Made by a program: the position numbers and the translations under genes | NCBI GenBank assembly: GCA_934699095.1 | Contig: CAKUVI010000003.1 | Location: 186,001 to 250,000, forward strand | Length of the DNA stretch: 64,000 nt | DNA from: an uncultured Bacteroidales bacterium | Lineage (GTDB): Bacteria > Bacteroidota > Bacteroidia > Bacteroidales > WCHB1-69 | Direction: 5' to 3' | Part shown: positions 45,164 to 54,922 of the stretch, one piece after another | Numbering within the stretch: the first letter of the stretch is position 1 | How the letters are laid out: every line of letters starts with the position of its first letter | The notes under the pieces: generated by a model | Databases searched by the model: none | Told to the model about the DNA's origin: nothing | What the model saw: only the letters and a program-made list of their open reading frames with translations

Positions 45164-45730
45164 TCAACCATTTATCACTCTACCTATAGTCAAAGGAAAA
45201 TACTTATGCTCCAACTGATGAATTTTAGTTTCAACAGAGTCTAAATCATCGCTGTCTTCAATATGGAAGGAGAATTGGTCGATAATCTTACCAGTGTCAA
45301 CGCCTTCATCAACATAGTGAATTGTAATTCCAAATACTTTGACACCATAATTGTATGCATCCGCGATTCCGTGAGCTCCTGGAAAAGAGGGAAGGAGTGC
45401 CGGATGAAGATTTATAATATGCATAGGAAAAGCTTTTAGCAAAGTTTCACCAATGATACGCATATAGCCAGCCAAGACGATAAACTCAACATTGCGTTTA
45501 TTCAGCTCTTTCAGAACCGCTGTTTCATACGAAGCCTTGTCAGGGTAATCTTTTGCCGAAAAAGTAAATGTGTCGATCTGAGCAGTTCTTGCCCGTTCGA
45601 CCGCCATGCATGATGGTTTGTCTGATACCAAAAGTGCTATTTCAGCATTTAGGGATTTATTTTTCACAGCTTCGATAATTGCCTGGAAGTTTGAGCCGAA
45701 ACCGCTTGCAAAGACTGCAATTTTCTTCAT
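45164..45730 (-). CDS. purN: Phosphoribosylglycinamide formyltransferase
   Basis: 188 residues. The N-terminal FASGFGSNFQAI binds phosphate, and catalytic Asn107, His109 (INLHPALLP) and Asp145 (DEGVDTGK) are present. It uses 10-formyl-tetrahydrofolate (made by FolD) to formylate GAR in purine synthesis. A -7 element lies at 45820-45827, so it appears to head its own transcript. Confidence 0.95.
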   Translation of the reverse strand: MKKIAVFASGFGSNFQAIIEAVKNKSLNAEIALLVSDKPSCMAVERARTAQIDTFTFSAKDYPDKASYETAVLKELNKRNVEFIVLAGYMRIIGETLLKAFPMHIINLHPALLPSFPGAHGIADAYNYGVKVFGITIHYVDEGVDTGKIIDQFSFHIEDSDDLDSVETKIHQLEHKYFPLTIGRVING

Positions 45731-45819
45731 GACCGTATAATTTATCTGTTAAACATAGAAATACTGAATGTATTTCAATCCTATCCTGTGTTTCAAAGCA
45801 AATCACAGTATTAAACGCG

Positions 45820-45827
45820 CAAAGATA
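45820..45827 (-). promoter_or_regulatory. -7 element of purN
   Basis: TATCTTTG on the minus strand, 89 nt upstream of the purN ATG; the leader is long enough to hold regulation. Confidence 0.5.
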
Positions 45828-45896
45828 CATTTTTATCCATTGATATCAACAGAATAATCATAACGGATAGTGAAATAATTATCAATTTGATTGAAC

Positions 45897-45930
45897 AAAA
45901 AAAAAGCCGCAATCGTAAAGGACTGCGGCA
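45897..45930 (-). terminator. Rho-independent terminator of the cysteine-rich lipoprotein gene
   Basis: On the minus strand GCCGCA...TGCGGC forms a stem with a loop of about 13 nt and a long T run. Confidence 0.85.
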
Positions 45931-45954
45931 TTGTCTAAAACAACTGCTTACAGA

Positions 45955-46458
45955 TTATTTTTTGTCTTTTGGGCATTTGCCACCTTCTTTTGGGCAGCCT
46001 TTGCCTTCACCTTTGTGGCATCCGGGTTTGTCACCGCCTTTGCAGCAAGCCTTACCTTCGCCTTTGTTGCAGCCACCGCAGCATCCTGCAGCATCAAAAG
46101 CAGCCTTTTTCTCATCAATTGTGAGCTTGTCCCAATTGTTCATGGCAGCTTCGAATTGTGCTTTCTTTTCTTCCTGGGCTTTCTTCATCTCCTGCATTTT
46201 GTCGTATGCAGCTTTGCGTTCATTGAGAAGCTCTACTTTACGATCTTCAGAGATATTTTCCCAGTTTTGCCAATCTTCGGCAGCTTTCTTACGGGCTTCG
46301 AATTCAGCTTTCTGCTCTTCAGTCATCTCTTTGCAACAAGGTTTCTCTTTGTCGCATACTTCGGTGTTAGCCTTGTCTTGGTCTGCAGCTCGGTTGTTGT
46401 TGCAAGCTGTGAATGTCAAACAGCCGGCTACCGCTAATAAAAGAAATAATTTTTTCAT
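45955..46458 (-). CDS. Cysteine-rich lipoprotein, possible metal binder
   Basis: 167 residues, lipobox FTAC (Cys19). After three cysteines (VCDKEKPCC) comes an alpha-helical Lys/Glu/Ala-rich middle (about 45-122) with a possible coiled coil. The last about 45 residues are Gly/Lys/Cys-rich: CCGGC, CC, CH, CP and CP motifs give eight cysteines and one histidine. The tail looks like a low-complexity metal site; cysteine-bound Zn, Cu or Cd is a reasonable inference. No family is recognised. It stands alone after the M16 gene, 43 nt downstream of its stop, with its own terminator. Confidence 0.72.
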   Translation of the reverse strand: MKKLFLLLAVAGCLTFTACNNNRAADQDKANTEVCDKEKPCCKEMTEEQKAEFEARKKAAEDWQNWENISEDRKVELLNERKAAYDKMQEMKKAQEEKKAQFEAAMNNWDKLTIDEKKAAFDAAGCCGGCNKGEGKACCKGGDKPGCHKGEGKGCPKEGGKCPKDKK

Positions 46459-46501
46459 TTTTTAGTTTTTTTAGATTAATAATGATTGAGTATTAAAAGG
46501 G

Positions 46502-49333
46502 TTATTTTTGCATTGTTACAGGATGCATATCAGCGCGTGTATAGATTTCAGGTTTGAAATATTTCTTCATGAAGGCAACCATCTCCTTCTTAGTCACTGA
46601 ATTAACCACAGCATCGAATTCTGAAGGATTGCTGATAGGTTCTCCTTGGATAACCTTGTTGCTGATGTAGCTTAGCCAGAAACGGTTTGTCTGGATATTT
46701 TTAGCGCGGGTGCTGGTCATCTGCTTTTTCACGAGTTCCAATGTTTTTTTGTCAGGACCTTTGGCCTTGAAATCGTTGAGAATCTTCAAACTTGCATCAG
46801 CGAGTTTGTCGGTCTTCTCAGGAGCGCAACCCAAAAGAATCATCAGAGACATCTCGGGGCGTGGGAGTTTACTTGCACCCATCTGCACCATCGGAGAATA
46901 AACATCACCCATTTTCTCACGGACGATGCGTACGAATTGGATATCCAATGCTTCACCAACCATGCTGGCAATTATTGAATTTCTGTAATTCCAATCTATA
47001 GGATTTGTGATGTACATACCCATGTAACCTTGTTCTTCTGAACCAGCATAAACAGTTTGTACAGTGGATTTGTCAAGACGAGGTTTGAGGACATTGAGGT
47101 TGTAATTCTCTTTCTTTGCCGGATTTGTCTTCAAAGAACCAAGATAGAGTTCCACAAATTCTTTCATTTCCTTTTCATCATAGTTTCCAACGAAGAAGAA
47201 ATCAAAATCTGCAGGATTTGCAAAGCGTTCTCTATAGATCTGCACGGCACGGTCGAAATTAACCTGGCCAAGATAATTTTCATCCCATGAGAACATCTGT
47301 TTCATATATGGATCATGGTTCATGGCAGCGTCTAAAAATTCACCCAAATATTTATACATCGGTTGAACTTGGATCATTTTCAATTGTTCTTTAGTTTCAT
47401 CCATAACGAGTTCAAAAGCGTTAGGATCGATGCGAGGATTTGTGAAGAAAGCATTGAGGTATTGGAAGAAGAATTCCAGGTCTTTTGGAGAAGAGGAGCC
47501 GCTGAATCCTTCAGAAAGCAAACTTATTTCAGGAGTGAGGCCGACAGCCTTACCTTTCATCTTCTTGCTCAATGTATTGAAGTCGATTTCAGAAATACCG
47601 CCGCGGTCGATGATTTCGGTGGCAAAATCTGCAGAAGCAAGGTCTTTTATGCCATAGAGTGACTTGCCACCCTTACTTGATGCTGAGAACAGGATTTCAT
47701 CATTCTTATAGTCTGTTTTTTTCAAATAAACAGTAATACCATTGGAGAGAGTCCATTTTTCGGCGCCAACTGCATCAATTTTCTCAACATTTGTAACCTT
47801 ACCAGCCTTCAGATTCTCTTTTTCAAGAATTTCTTGATCTTTGTATGTGTCAACATAAGGTTCAACGTTTGCCAAAGATTTGTCGTTGATAATTGAAAGG
47901 ATTTGTTCTTTTGAAGGAACGTTCACGCCATCTTTATCTGGGGCAGTAACGAGTGCAAAGATATTATCTTCGGTAATCCAACCTTTAGCCAAGGCATTGA
48001 TTTCTTCGAGAGTTATATTCTCTATCAATTTTTTAGCGTAGGTGTTTTCGCGTTTTGCACCAGGAATCGGGTCATTACGGAGGAAGTTGTTGATGTATTG
48101 CGTTGCGAAGCGGGCTGATTCTGTTTTGTCAACCTCTTTGGCAGCGCGGTCATAATCCTCAAGGAGCTCCTCTTTTGCACGGTCAAGCTCTGTTTGCAAA
48201 AATCCATATTTCAGGACACGGTAATCTTCGCGCATAAGTACTTGCAATGCTTCCGGAACGCGGTTTTCTTTTGCAATAGCTTGAGAACCATACATATCAG
48301 TATTTCCAATGAATTCACCATAACCTGAAGATGCACCCATAAACGGACATTTAGGATCCTGTGTCATCTCAGCGAAGCGAGCGTCAAACATTGTGTTGAA
48401 GAGATCGATGCAAAGTTGTTTACGAAAATCGCCAATGGTCTTCATTGCGAAATGAGGGTGCTTGCGGATAATCATGATCTGGTTGCCTGAAGCCTCCTTG
48501 TCGGTGCAAACTGATACCAACGGCTCTTTATTTGGAGCAAAACCGTAGGTCTCTTTTTTGCGAGGATTCTGTTTAGCCGGGATATTTCCGAACATTGTCT
48601 TGATCTTCTGCTCAACCTCTTTCACATTGATGTCACCAACAACGATTACAGCCTGCAAATCTGGACGATACCAATCATGGTAGAAATCTTTAATAGTTTG
48701 ATAATCAAATGTTTGAAGAATACTCAGTAATCCGATTGGCATACGGTCGGCATAGCGTGAGCCCTTCATCAAGACAGGCCAATACTCTTTGCTTATACGA
48801 TCGTCAGCGCCAAGACCGAGGCGGTATTCTTCAATAATCACACCGCGTTCCTCATCTATTTCCTTGTTGTCGTAGAGTAATCCTGCAGCCCATCCTCTTA
48901 AAATCTTAAGACCAAGATCAATATTAGCAGGATCGTCGAGCGGCATAGGAATCATATACACAGTCTCATCAAAGCTTGTATATGCATTCAAGTCGGCTCC
49001 AAAAACAACGCCTTTGCTACGAAGATGATCAACAACAGAGTTGCTCGGGAAGCCTTCTATACCATTGAAAGCCATGTGCTCAGTGAAGTGAGCAAGACCG
49101 CGTTGGTCTTCATTTTCCTGATTTGATCCGGCATTTACAGCCAAACGAAACTCAACTCTGTCTTTAGGATAGGAGTTATGACGTATGTAATATGTCAAAC
49201 CATTATCCAATTTACCAATTGTGACATTCGGGTCAGCCTTGATTGGATCATTGAGATTCAAATCACCACTTTTCTGTGCAAAAATTGCGACTGCACTGAA
49301 AAGTATCATCGATAACATTAAAATTTTTTTCAT
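46502..49333 (-). CDS. Exported M16-family zinc peptidase (two-lobed)
   Basis: 943 residues. A signal peptide is followed by two homologous M16 halves. The first has the inverted zinc motif HFTEH (His82, Glu85, His86); the second lacks it and is structural, as in pitrilysin-type enzymes. It would degrade peptides of about 10-70 residues in the periplasm. It lies 30 nt after valS on the same strand. Confidence 0.95.
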   Translation of the reverse strand: MKKILMLSMILFSAVAIFAQKSGDLNLNDPIKADPNVTIGKLDNGLTYYIRHNSYPKDRVEFRLAVNAGSNQENEDQRGLAHFTEHMAFNGIEGFPSNSVVDHLRSKGVVFGADLNAYTSFDETVYMIPMPLDDPANIDLGLKILRGWAAGLLYDNKEIDEERGVIIEEYRLGLGADDRISKEYWPVLMKGSRYADRMPIGLLSILQTFDYQTIKDFYHDWYRPDLQAVIVVGDINVKEVEQKIKTMFGNIPAKQNPRKKETYGFAPNKEPLVSVCTDKEASGNQIMIIRKHPHFAMKTIGDFRKQLCIDLFNTMFDARFAEMTQDPKCPFMGASSGYGEFIGNTDMYGSQAIAKENRVPEALQVLMREDYRVLKYGFLQTELDRAKEELLEDYDRAAKEVDKTESARFATQYINNFLRNDPIPGAKRENTYAKKLIENITLEEINALAKGWITEDNIFALVTAPDKDGVNVPSKEQILSIINDKSLANVEPYVDTYKDQEILEKENLKAGKVTNVEKIDAVGAEKWTLSNGITVYLKKTDYKNDEILFSASSKGGKSLYGIKDLASADFATEIIDRGGISEIDFNTLSKKMKGKAVGLTPEISLLSEGFSGSSSPKDLEFFFQYLNAFFTNPRIDPNAFELVMDETKEQLKMIQVQPMYKYLGEFLDAAMNHDPYMKQMFSWDENYLGQVNFDRAVQIYRERFANPADFDFFFVGNYDEKEMKEFVELYLGSLKTNPAKKENYNLNVLKPRLDKSTVQTVYAGSEEQGYMGMYITNPIDWNYRNSIIASMVGEALDIQFVRIVREKMGDVYSPMVQMGASKLPRPEMSLMILLGCAPEKTDKLADASLKILNDFKAKGPDKKTLELVKKQMTSTRAKNIQTNRFWLSYISNKVIQGEPISNPSEFDAVVNSVTKKEMVAFMKKYFKPEIYTRADMHPVTMQK

Positions 49334-49363
49334 AGAGTTATTGTTTTATTAAAATTTATCCTA

Positions 49364-52000
49364 TTATTTCAATTTTGACAGCTGTTCTTTGATAATTCTG
49401 ATTTTTTCTTCAGCGTCGGCCTGTTTTTTGCGCTCTATATCAACAACTTGTTGAGGTGCATTATTCACAAAGCGCTCATTGGAAAGTTTTTTCAATACAT
49501 TTTGAAGGAAACCCTCTGCGTATTTCAAGTCATTTTCTAACTTTTTAATCTCCTCAGCTGCGTCAACAAGACCGGTGAGAGGAACCGAGTATTGAACATT
49601 ATTTTCGATAAATGAAGCACCATCAACATCAGTATTACCCTTATATTCAATGCTTTCTATATTACACAATTTAGCGATAACGGCATCAAATTCCGGTTCT
49701 GAAGATGATTGCTCCGCGTAAACGTTTAATTTAAGGGCGTGTTTCTGGGCAATATTTTTTTCGTTGCGAACCCTGCGCACCTGTTCAATGACCTTGCGTG
49801 CATCAGCGAACTCAGCGAGCAGTTGATGGTCTGCCGGGCCAACTTCAGGCATTGATGTAAGCATTATTGACTCGTTTTCCTGTCGTTCGCGCAAAGAATG
49901 CCACAATTCCTCAGTGATGAACGGCATAAACGGGTGCAGGATCTTCATCAAAGTTTCAAAAAGGTCAACAATTTCGCAATATGTTTTGCCATCAATTGGT
50001 TTCTGATATGCAGGTTTTACAACTTCAAGGAAGCAGGAGCAGAAATCGTCCCAAATAAGTTTATAGACAGACATGAGGGTTTCAGAGAGGCGGTAACGTT
50101 TAAAATTCTCTTCAACTTCGGCCAGCACCTCATTGATTCTGTTCTGCATCCATTTCACCGCGGTGGCGGTGTGCAACGGTTGTGCGATATTTTGGTCTAT
50201 CTCCCACCCTTTCACCAGTCTGAAGGCGTTCCAAAGCTTGTTACTGAAGTTTCTGCCTTGTTCGCAGAGGGATTCGTCAAACAGAAGGTCGTTGCCGGCG
50301 GGCGAGCTCAGCAGCATTCCGAAGCGCACGCCATCGGCGCCGTATTTTTCCATCAGCATAATAGGGTCGGGCGAGTTTCCGAGCTGCTTCGACATCTTCC
50401 GGTGCAGTTTGTCGCGCACGGTCCCGGTGAAATATACATCCTTGAAAGGAATCTGTCCGCGCCACTCGAGGCCGGCCATAATCATGCGAGCAACCCAGAA
50501 GAAGATGATGTCGGGAGCCGTAATCAGAGCGGATGTCGGGTAATAGTACTTTATTTCGGCATTCTCCGGATTGCGGATACCATCGAACACAGACAAAGGC
50601 CACAACCACGATGAAAACCAAGTGTCCATAACATCTTCATCCTGTTTCAGATCGTTGATGGTCAGATTAAGTTCAGGATATTTCTGACGGGCGATGTTCA
50701 GAGCCTCGTCCACGTTGTGGGCTACTACAAACTCATGGTTTGGCAGATAATATGCAGGAATGCGGTGGCCCCACCAGAGCTGACGACTTATGCACCAGTC
50801 TTTGATGTTTTCCATCCAATGTGAGTATGTGTTTTTAAACTTTTCCGGATAGAAATTGATTTCACCGTTCATGACAGCATCCAAAGCCGGTTTTGCCAAC
50901 TCACCCATCTTGCAGAACCATTGCATCGACAATTTTGGCTCAATGACCTCATTAGTGCGCTCTGAGAATCCTACTTTATTTACATAATCTTCGATTTTCA
51001 CAAGATTTCCAGCCTTTTCCAACAGCGGAATGATAGCCTCACGAGCCTCGAAGCGGTCCATACCAACCAAGAACTGGGCATTCTCGCTCAAGGTGCCGTT
51101 ATCATTGAATATATTTATGGTTTCAAGATGATGTTTTATCCCGAGGTTGTAGTCGTTGATATCGTGGGCAGGGGTGATTTTCAGTGCACCTGTGCCGAAC
51201 TCGCGTTCAACATATTCGTCATAAATCAACGGAATGGATCTGTTTACGAGAGGCACGATAGCGCGTTTGCCTTTGTATTTGGCATAGCGTTCATCGTCGG
51301 GATGCATGCAGATTGCAGTATCACCGAGGATGGTTTCAGGACGAGTAGTGGCGATAGTGATGTATTCGTTTTCTTCACCTTCAATCTGGTATCTTACATA
51401 GTAGAGTTTTGATTGAAGCTCCTTGTAGATCACTTCCTCGTCAGAAACCGCTGTCAGTGCTTTCGGATCCCAATTGACCATGCGCACGCCGCGATATATT
51501 TTCCCTTTGTTGTAGAGATCCACGAAAATGTCTGTTACTGCCTCAGACAACTCCGGGTCCATGGTGAACTTCGTGCGTTCCCAATCGCAGGATGCGCCCA
51601 GCTTGCGGAGTTGTTTCAGGATGATGCCTCCGTATTTCTCTTTCCATTCCCAAGCGTGTTTCAAGAACTCCTCACGTGAGAGGTCTTTTTTATCAATTCC
51701 CTGCTCCTTGAGATAATTCACGACCTTAGCCTCTGTGGCTATCGATGCATGGTCGGTGCCGGGCACCCAGACAGCGTTGAAACCTTTCATGCGGGCGCGG
51801 CGCACAAGCACATCCTGTATTGTGTTGTTGAGCATGTGACCCATGTGGAGCACACCCGTCACATTTGGCGGCGGAATCACTATCGAATATGCCGGACGTG
51901 AATCGGGTTCCGAGTGGAACATCCGGTGGTCGGTCCAAAATTTATACCACTTATCTTCAACCGCAATAGGGTCATATTTAGTGTTAATCTCTGTTGCCAT
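49364..52000 (-). CDS. valS: Valyl-tRNA synthetase
   Basis: 878 residues, full length. Class I signature HMGH (residues 52-55), KMSKQ (535-539), the CP1 editing domain between, the anticodon-binding domain, and a C-terminal coiled coil (VDAAEEIKKLENDLKYAEGF). It charges tRNA-Val. A -7 element lies at 52063-52070, so this gene heads the valS-M16 pair. Confidence 0.97.
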   Translation of the reverse strand: MATEINTKYDPIAVEDKWYKFWTDHRMFHSEPDSRPAYSIVIPPPNVTGVLHMGHMLNNTIQDVLVRRARMKGFNAVWVPGTDHASIATEAKVVNYLKEQGIDKKDLSREEFLKHAWEWKEKYGGIILKQLRKLGASCDWERTKFTMDPELSEAVTDIFVDLYNKGKIYRGVRMVNWDPKALTAVSDEEVIYKELQSKLYYVRYQIEGEENEYITIATTRPETILGDTAICMHPDDERYAKYKGKRAIVPLVNRSIPLIYDEYVEREFGTGALKITPAHDINDYNLGIKHHLETINIFNDNGTLSENAQFLVGMDRFEAREAIIPLLEKAGNLVKIEDYVNKVGFSERTNEVIEPKLSMQWFCKMGELAKPALDAVMNGEINFYPEKFKNTYSHWMENIKDWCISRQLWWGHRIPAYYLPNHEFVVAHNVDEALNIARQKYPELNLTINDLKQDEDVMDTWFSSWLWPLSVFDGIRNPENAEIKYYYPTSALITAPDIIFFWVARMIMAGLEWRGQIPFKDVYFTGTVRDKLHRKMSKQLGNSPDPIMLMEKYGADGVRFGMLLSSPAGNDLLFDESLCEQGRNFSNKLWNAFRLVKGWEIDQNIAQPLHTATAVKWMQNRINEVLAEVEENFKRYRLSETLMSVYKLIWDDFCSCFLEVVKPAYQKPIDGKTYCEIVDLFETLMKILHPFMPFITEELWHSLRERQENESIMLTSMPEVGPADHQLLAEFADARKVIEQVRRVRNEKNIAQKHALKLNVYAEQSSSEPEFDAVIAKLCNIESIEYKGNTDVDGASFIENNVQYSVPLTGLVDAAEEIKKLENDLKYAEGFLQNVLKKLSNERFVNNAPQQVVDIERKKQADAEEKIRIIKEQLSKLK

Positions 52001-52062
52001 TTTTATAATATACTAATAATCAATAATTTACCAAGAACACTTCTCCAAAGTGCATAATTTGG

Positions 52063-52070
52063 CAAATATA
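52063..52070 (-). promoter_or_regulatory. -7 element of valS
   Basis: TATATTTG on the minus strand, 62 nt upstream of the valS ATG. I see no T-box or attenuator in the short leader. Confidence 0.5.
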
Positions 52071-52157
52071 CGATTTTTTACTAAAGCATGATAATTTATT
52101 TTCACTGCAGCACTGTGGCGCTCACAACGTGATTATACGAGTGGAGGACATTGTTCA

Positions 52158-52652
52158 TTATAGCAACTTCATGGCTATTTTCGCACAGGCTTCAGCATCG
52201 GCCAAGGCGTGGTGGTGGTTCTCCATCGGGCAACCGCAAGCAGCAGCCACAGTGTGCAGCTGGTGATCAGGCAGACTGCGTCCGAAGAAGCGTCGCGCCG
52301 CCCTGCATGTGCAATGAAACTCATAATCGGGATAATCCATCTGATAGACTTTGAACACAGCCTTCAAACATCCTTCGTCGAACGGACTGTTATGTGCAAC
52401 CAACGGCAAACCCTCGATGAGAGGCTCGACTTTATGCCATACCACAGGGAATACTGGCGCATCATCGGTGTCTTCATGACCAAGGCCGTGCACACGCTGG
52501 CAGAACCAGGCATAATAATCCGGCTCAGGTTTGATGAGACTGTAGAAAGTGTCCGTTATCACGCCACCGCGCACCACTACCACGCCCACACTGCAAACAC
52601 TGCTGCGCTGCCCGTTGGCAGTCTCAAAATCTATGGCAGCAAAATCGTTCAT
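52158..52652 (-). CDS. DEDDh 3'-5' exonuclease (DnaQ/PolC epsilon-like)
   Basis: 164 residues. Exo I has Asp8 and Glu10 (AAIDFET), Exo II lies in VAHNSPFDEG, and Exo III has His147 and Asp152 (HHHALADAEA), the complete DEDDh set. It lacks any polymerase or helicase domain, so it is a stand-alone exonuclease; proofreading or RNA/DNA repair are possible roles. The start at 52652 fits the family N-terminus. Confidence 0.9.
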   Translation of the reverse strand: MNDFAAIDFETANGQRSSVCSVGVVVVRGGVITDTFYSLIKPEPDYYAWFCQRVHGLGHEDTDDAPVFPVVWHKVEPLIEGLPLVAHNSPFDEGCLKAVFKVYQMDYPDYEFHCTCRAARRFFGRSLPDHQLHTVAAACGCPMENHHHALADAEACAKIAMKLL

Positions 52653-52726
52653 TTCTTCATTTGGAATTGAGGCTGCAAAAGTCGTAAAAATTTGCTAATC
52701 TGCAACAGGAAAATGCCTTTTTCAAA

Positions 52727-54835
52727 CTAATCTCTGCCTCTCAATTTCACACCTACGAAAAAACAGCGCGGCATCTTTGGACCATATATGTACCCAGAAT
52801 CCCGCATAACACCCACATCCAAGTCTTTTTGATATGAGTTAGTTATGTTATTCACACCTAAAGAGACTTGAATATTAAATATATCACGTTGATTCTCCGA
52901 ATTATTTTTACTCAGTTTCACGCCGAATTCGTATGACACTTGGGCATTTAGCACAAAGAACGTCTGTGACTTCGTAAGAGATGACATTTCAGCTTCATGT
53001 GGCACCAACATCGGACCTGTCAGATTTCCGGAGAGATTCAGTGTCAGTTTTTTCCAAGGATTACTTTCAGCTATAAAATATCCGTAAACCTGCGGTGTGC
53101 GAAGCATCCTGATCTCGGGTGCTGCTTCGTCACTCCATTGTATCGCTGAGTTGTAGCGGCTTATCTGCCAAGTAGCTCCCACCTGTAACATCAAATAGCG
53201 GCGCCAGCTGATCTTTATTGCCTGATGAACACCGGCAACATATCCCTTGTCGGCGTTATATCGTTCCGACACTTCCACGCCTTCTGCTGTTTCATATCTT
53301 CTTTCGGCAAAGATATCATTTAGAAATGTGTAAAATAACTCTGTTGTGAAATCAGCATCGACTCCGCCCCTGTTCATGCAGTAATCTGCAGAGACAGAAG
53401 CACTGTGCGATCTTTCCTCCCTCAATCCGTCAGCAAGTCTGCTGACTATTCTTTCACCATCGGCCAACATAACGTGAAGGTCCTCGTCATAGTTTTGAGG
53501 CGGTCTGAAACCCATGGCGTAATTTACTCTCAGCGACAAACTTCTAATTGGATTATATCTGATGTTCACTCGTGGAGAGACAATAATCCTGCTAATCAAC
53601 GAATGTTTGTCAGCACGGACACCCGCCAACAAGGACCACTCTTCGTTTTTCCATTCGTTTTGAGCATAAAGTCCGACGATATTGACATTTTGCTGTAAAT
53701 ATTGACTATGTTCTGGAATGGAATCGGATAGCATATCAAAATTGTATTCCGCTCCGACTGTCAAAGACGCTGGCATAAACCAAAGTGTGTCAAAATGGAA
53801 TCGCCACAGACCGCCTGTTGACAGAGTGAGATTGTGAGTATATCCATAGGATTTCAGGGCTTCGGCCTTTTCCTCCTCTCCGCCTTCCATGCAGCCTCCG
53901 TAGTAGCTGTTTCTCTTCACATTTTGTAGAGCGAGGTACGTTTCCACGTGCTGGTGACCAAAATCGATGTGGTAGTCGATATTTCCGCTATGAATAAAGT
54001 GGGATGCGCCTTCTGATATATCAGACATGTGAGGCTGAAGGTCCAATTTGTTTCCGCCCCTGTGCTCATCCGAAACATAATTATATCTGATGCTGAGTTT
54101 TGAAAGTTTTGTAGGTCTTACGAAGGCATTGAAACCTAATGAGAGATTATTCAATTTGGGGATGTCGCTATAGAGGTCTTCATTATGGTCGTATGCATCG
54201 CGATGGCGGTTTTGAGCGAAAAGGTAAAGACCTGCAGCATTATTTCTGGTCACAGCGGATGCGTATGCATGGGTCACATTGTCGAAAGCATTTGCCAGGT
54301 TGATGTTGGTTATGGTGTGGCCTATGCCGCCGCCGTTTCTATATGCCTCCTTTGTTATCACATTTATAATGCCGCCGACAGCCGAAGCACCGTACAGAGC
54401 GCTTCCGCCGCCCCTCATCACCTCTATTCTATCAATCATCTCGACTGGTATTTGTTCCAATCCATAAACACCAATAAGAGAGGAAAAAATAGGTTTAGAA
54501 TCAATCAATATCTGTGAGTAATGACCATCAAGACCATTGATACGCACCTGAGTAAAACCGCAGTTTTGGCAATTATCCTCTACACGTACACCGGAAACAA
54601 AATCTAAAGTTTGCGCCAAACAAACCGAATTTGTGGAATTCATGGTCTTAAGAGTGGCAATATCCACCAATGAAGGGGCTTGCCTCCGTAATGTGCGCTC
54701 CCTGTTTGATGATATTGTTATCTCTTCTATGTGGATTGTATCATGATTTTGACTGTGTGATATTTCTTGCGCTCGTACACACAACGCGCTGATCCATAGT
54801 ACTATGGAAAGTGAAAATCGTATTATTTTTTTCAT
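52727..54835 (-). CDS. TonB-dependent outer membrane receptor
   Basis: 702 residues with a signal peptide. There is a TonB-box-like start (EITISSNRERT) and a plug domain (LAQTLDFVSGVRVED, GLDGHYSQILIDSKPIFSSL, RIEVMRGGGSALYGASAVGGIINVITK), then a 22-strand barrel. The plug carries CQNCGF, a CxxC sequence common in Bacteroidota receptors of this type. No SusD homologue is present, so a glycan substrate is less likely; iron, haem, copper or cobalamin are the usual cargo. It lies 87 nt after a His/Cys-rich small protein gene, with hairpins between. The frame extends 24 codons upstream; the ATG at 54835 starts the signal peptide. Confidence 0.9.
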   Translation of the reverse strand: MKKIIRFSLSIVLWISALCVRAQEISHSQNHDTIHIEEITISSNRERTLRRQAPSLVDIATLKTMNSTNSVCLAQTLDFVSGVRVEDNCQNCGFTQVRINGLDGHYSQILIDSKPIFSSLIGVYGLEQIPVEMIDRIEVMRGGGSALYGASAVGGIINVITKEAYRNGGGIGHTITNINLANAFDNVTHAYASAVTRNNAAGLYLFAQNRHRDAYDHNEDLYSDIPKLNNLSLGFNAFVRPTKLSKLSIRYNYVSDEHRGGNKLDLQPHMSDISEGASHFIHSGNIDYHIDFGHQHVETYLALQNVKRNSYYGGCMEGGEEEKAEALKSYGYTHNLTLSTGGLWRFHFDTLWFMPASLTVGAEYNFDMLSDSIPEHSQYLQQNVNIVGLYAQNEWKNEEWSLLAGVRADKHSLISRIIVSPRVNIRYNPIRSLSLRVNYAMGFRPPQNYDEDLHVMLADGERIVSRLADGLREERSHSASVSADYCMNRGGVDADFTTELFYTFLNDIFAERRYETAEGVEVSERYNADKGYVAGVHQAIKISWRRYLMLQVGATWQISRYNSAIQWSDEAAPEIRMLRTPQVYGYFIAESNPWKKLTLNLSGNLTGPMLVPHEAEMSSLTKSQTFFVLNAQVSYEFGVKLSKNNSENQRDIFNIQVSLGVNNITNSYQKDLDVGVMRDSGYIYGPKMPRCFFVGVKLRGRD

Positions 54836-54871
54836 ATCTGTTACATATAGTGCAAAACAAGCCAAGACCAC

Positions 54872-54895
54872 TCTGAAGAAATAAATTTCTTCAGA
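54872..54895. repeat. Perfect palindrome in the TonB-receptor leader
   Basis: TCTGAAGAAAT and ATTTCTTCAGA, with two bases between, form an 11-bp inverted repeat. It lies 37 nt upstream of the receptor ATG and could be an operator or an RNA hairpin. A second symmetric element, TTACAATTGTAA, sits at the preceding gene's stop (about 54922-54933). Confidence 0.55.
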
Positions 54896-54922
54896 CAGTC
54901 TCAACAATTAAAACCCGTCCTG

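Noticed and set aside
45887..46465. Two long plus-strand frames over the cysteine-rich lipoprotein
   Set aside because: They are antisense shadows caused by the biased codons of the minus-strand gene, which has a lipobox and terminator.
49898..50614. 238-residue plus-strand frame opposite valS
   Set aside because: Antisense of valS; no recognisable domain.
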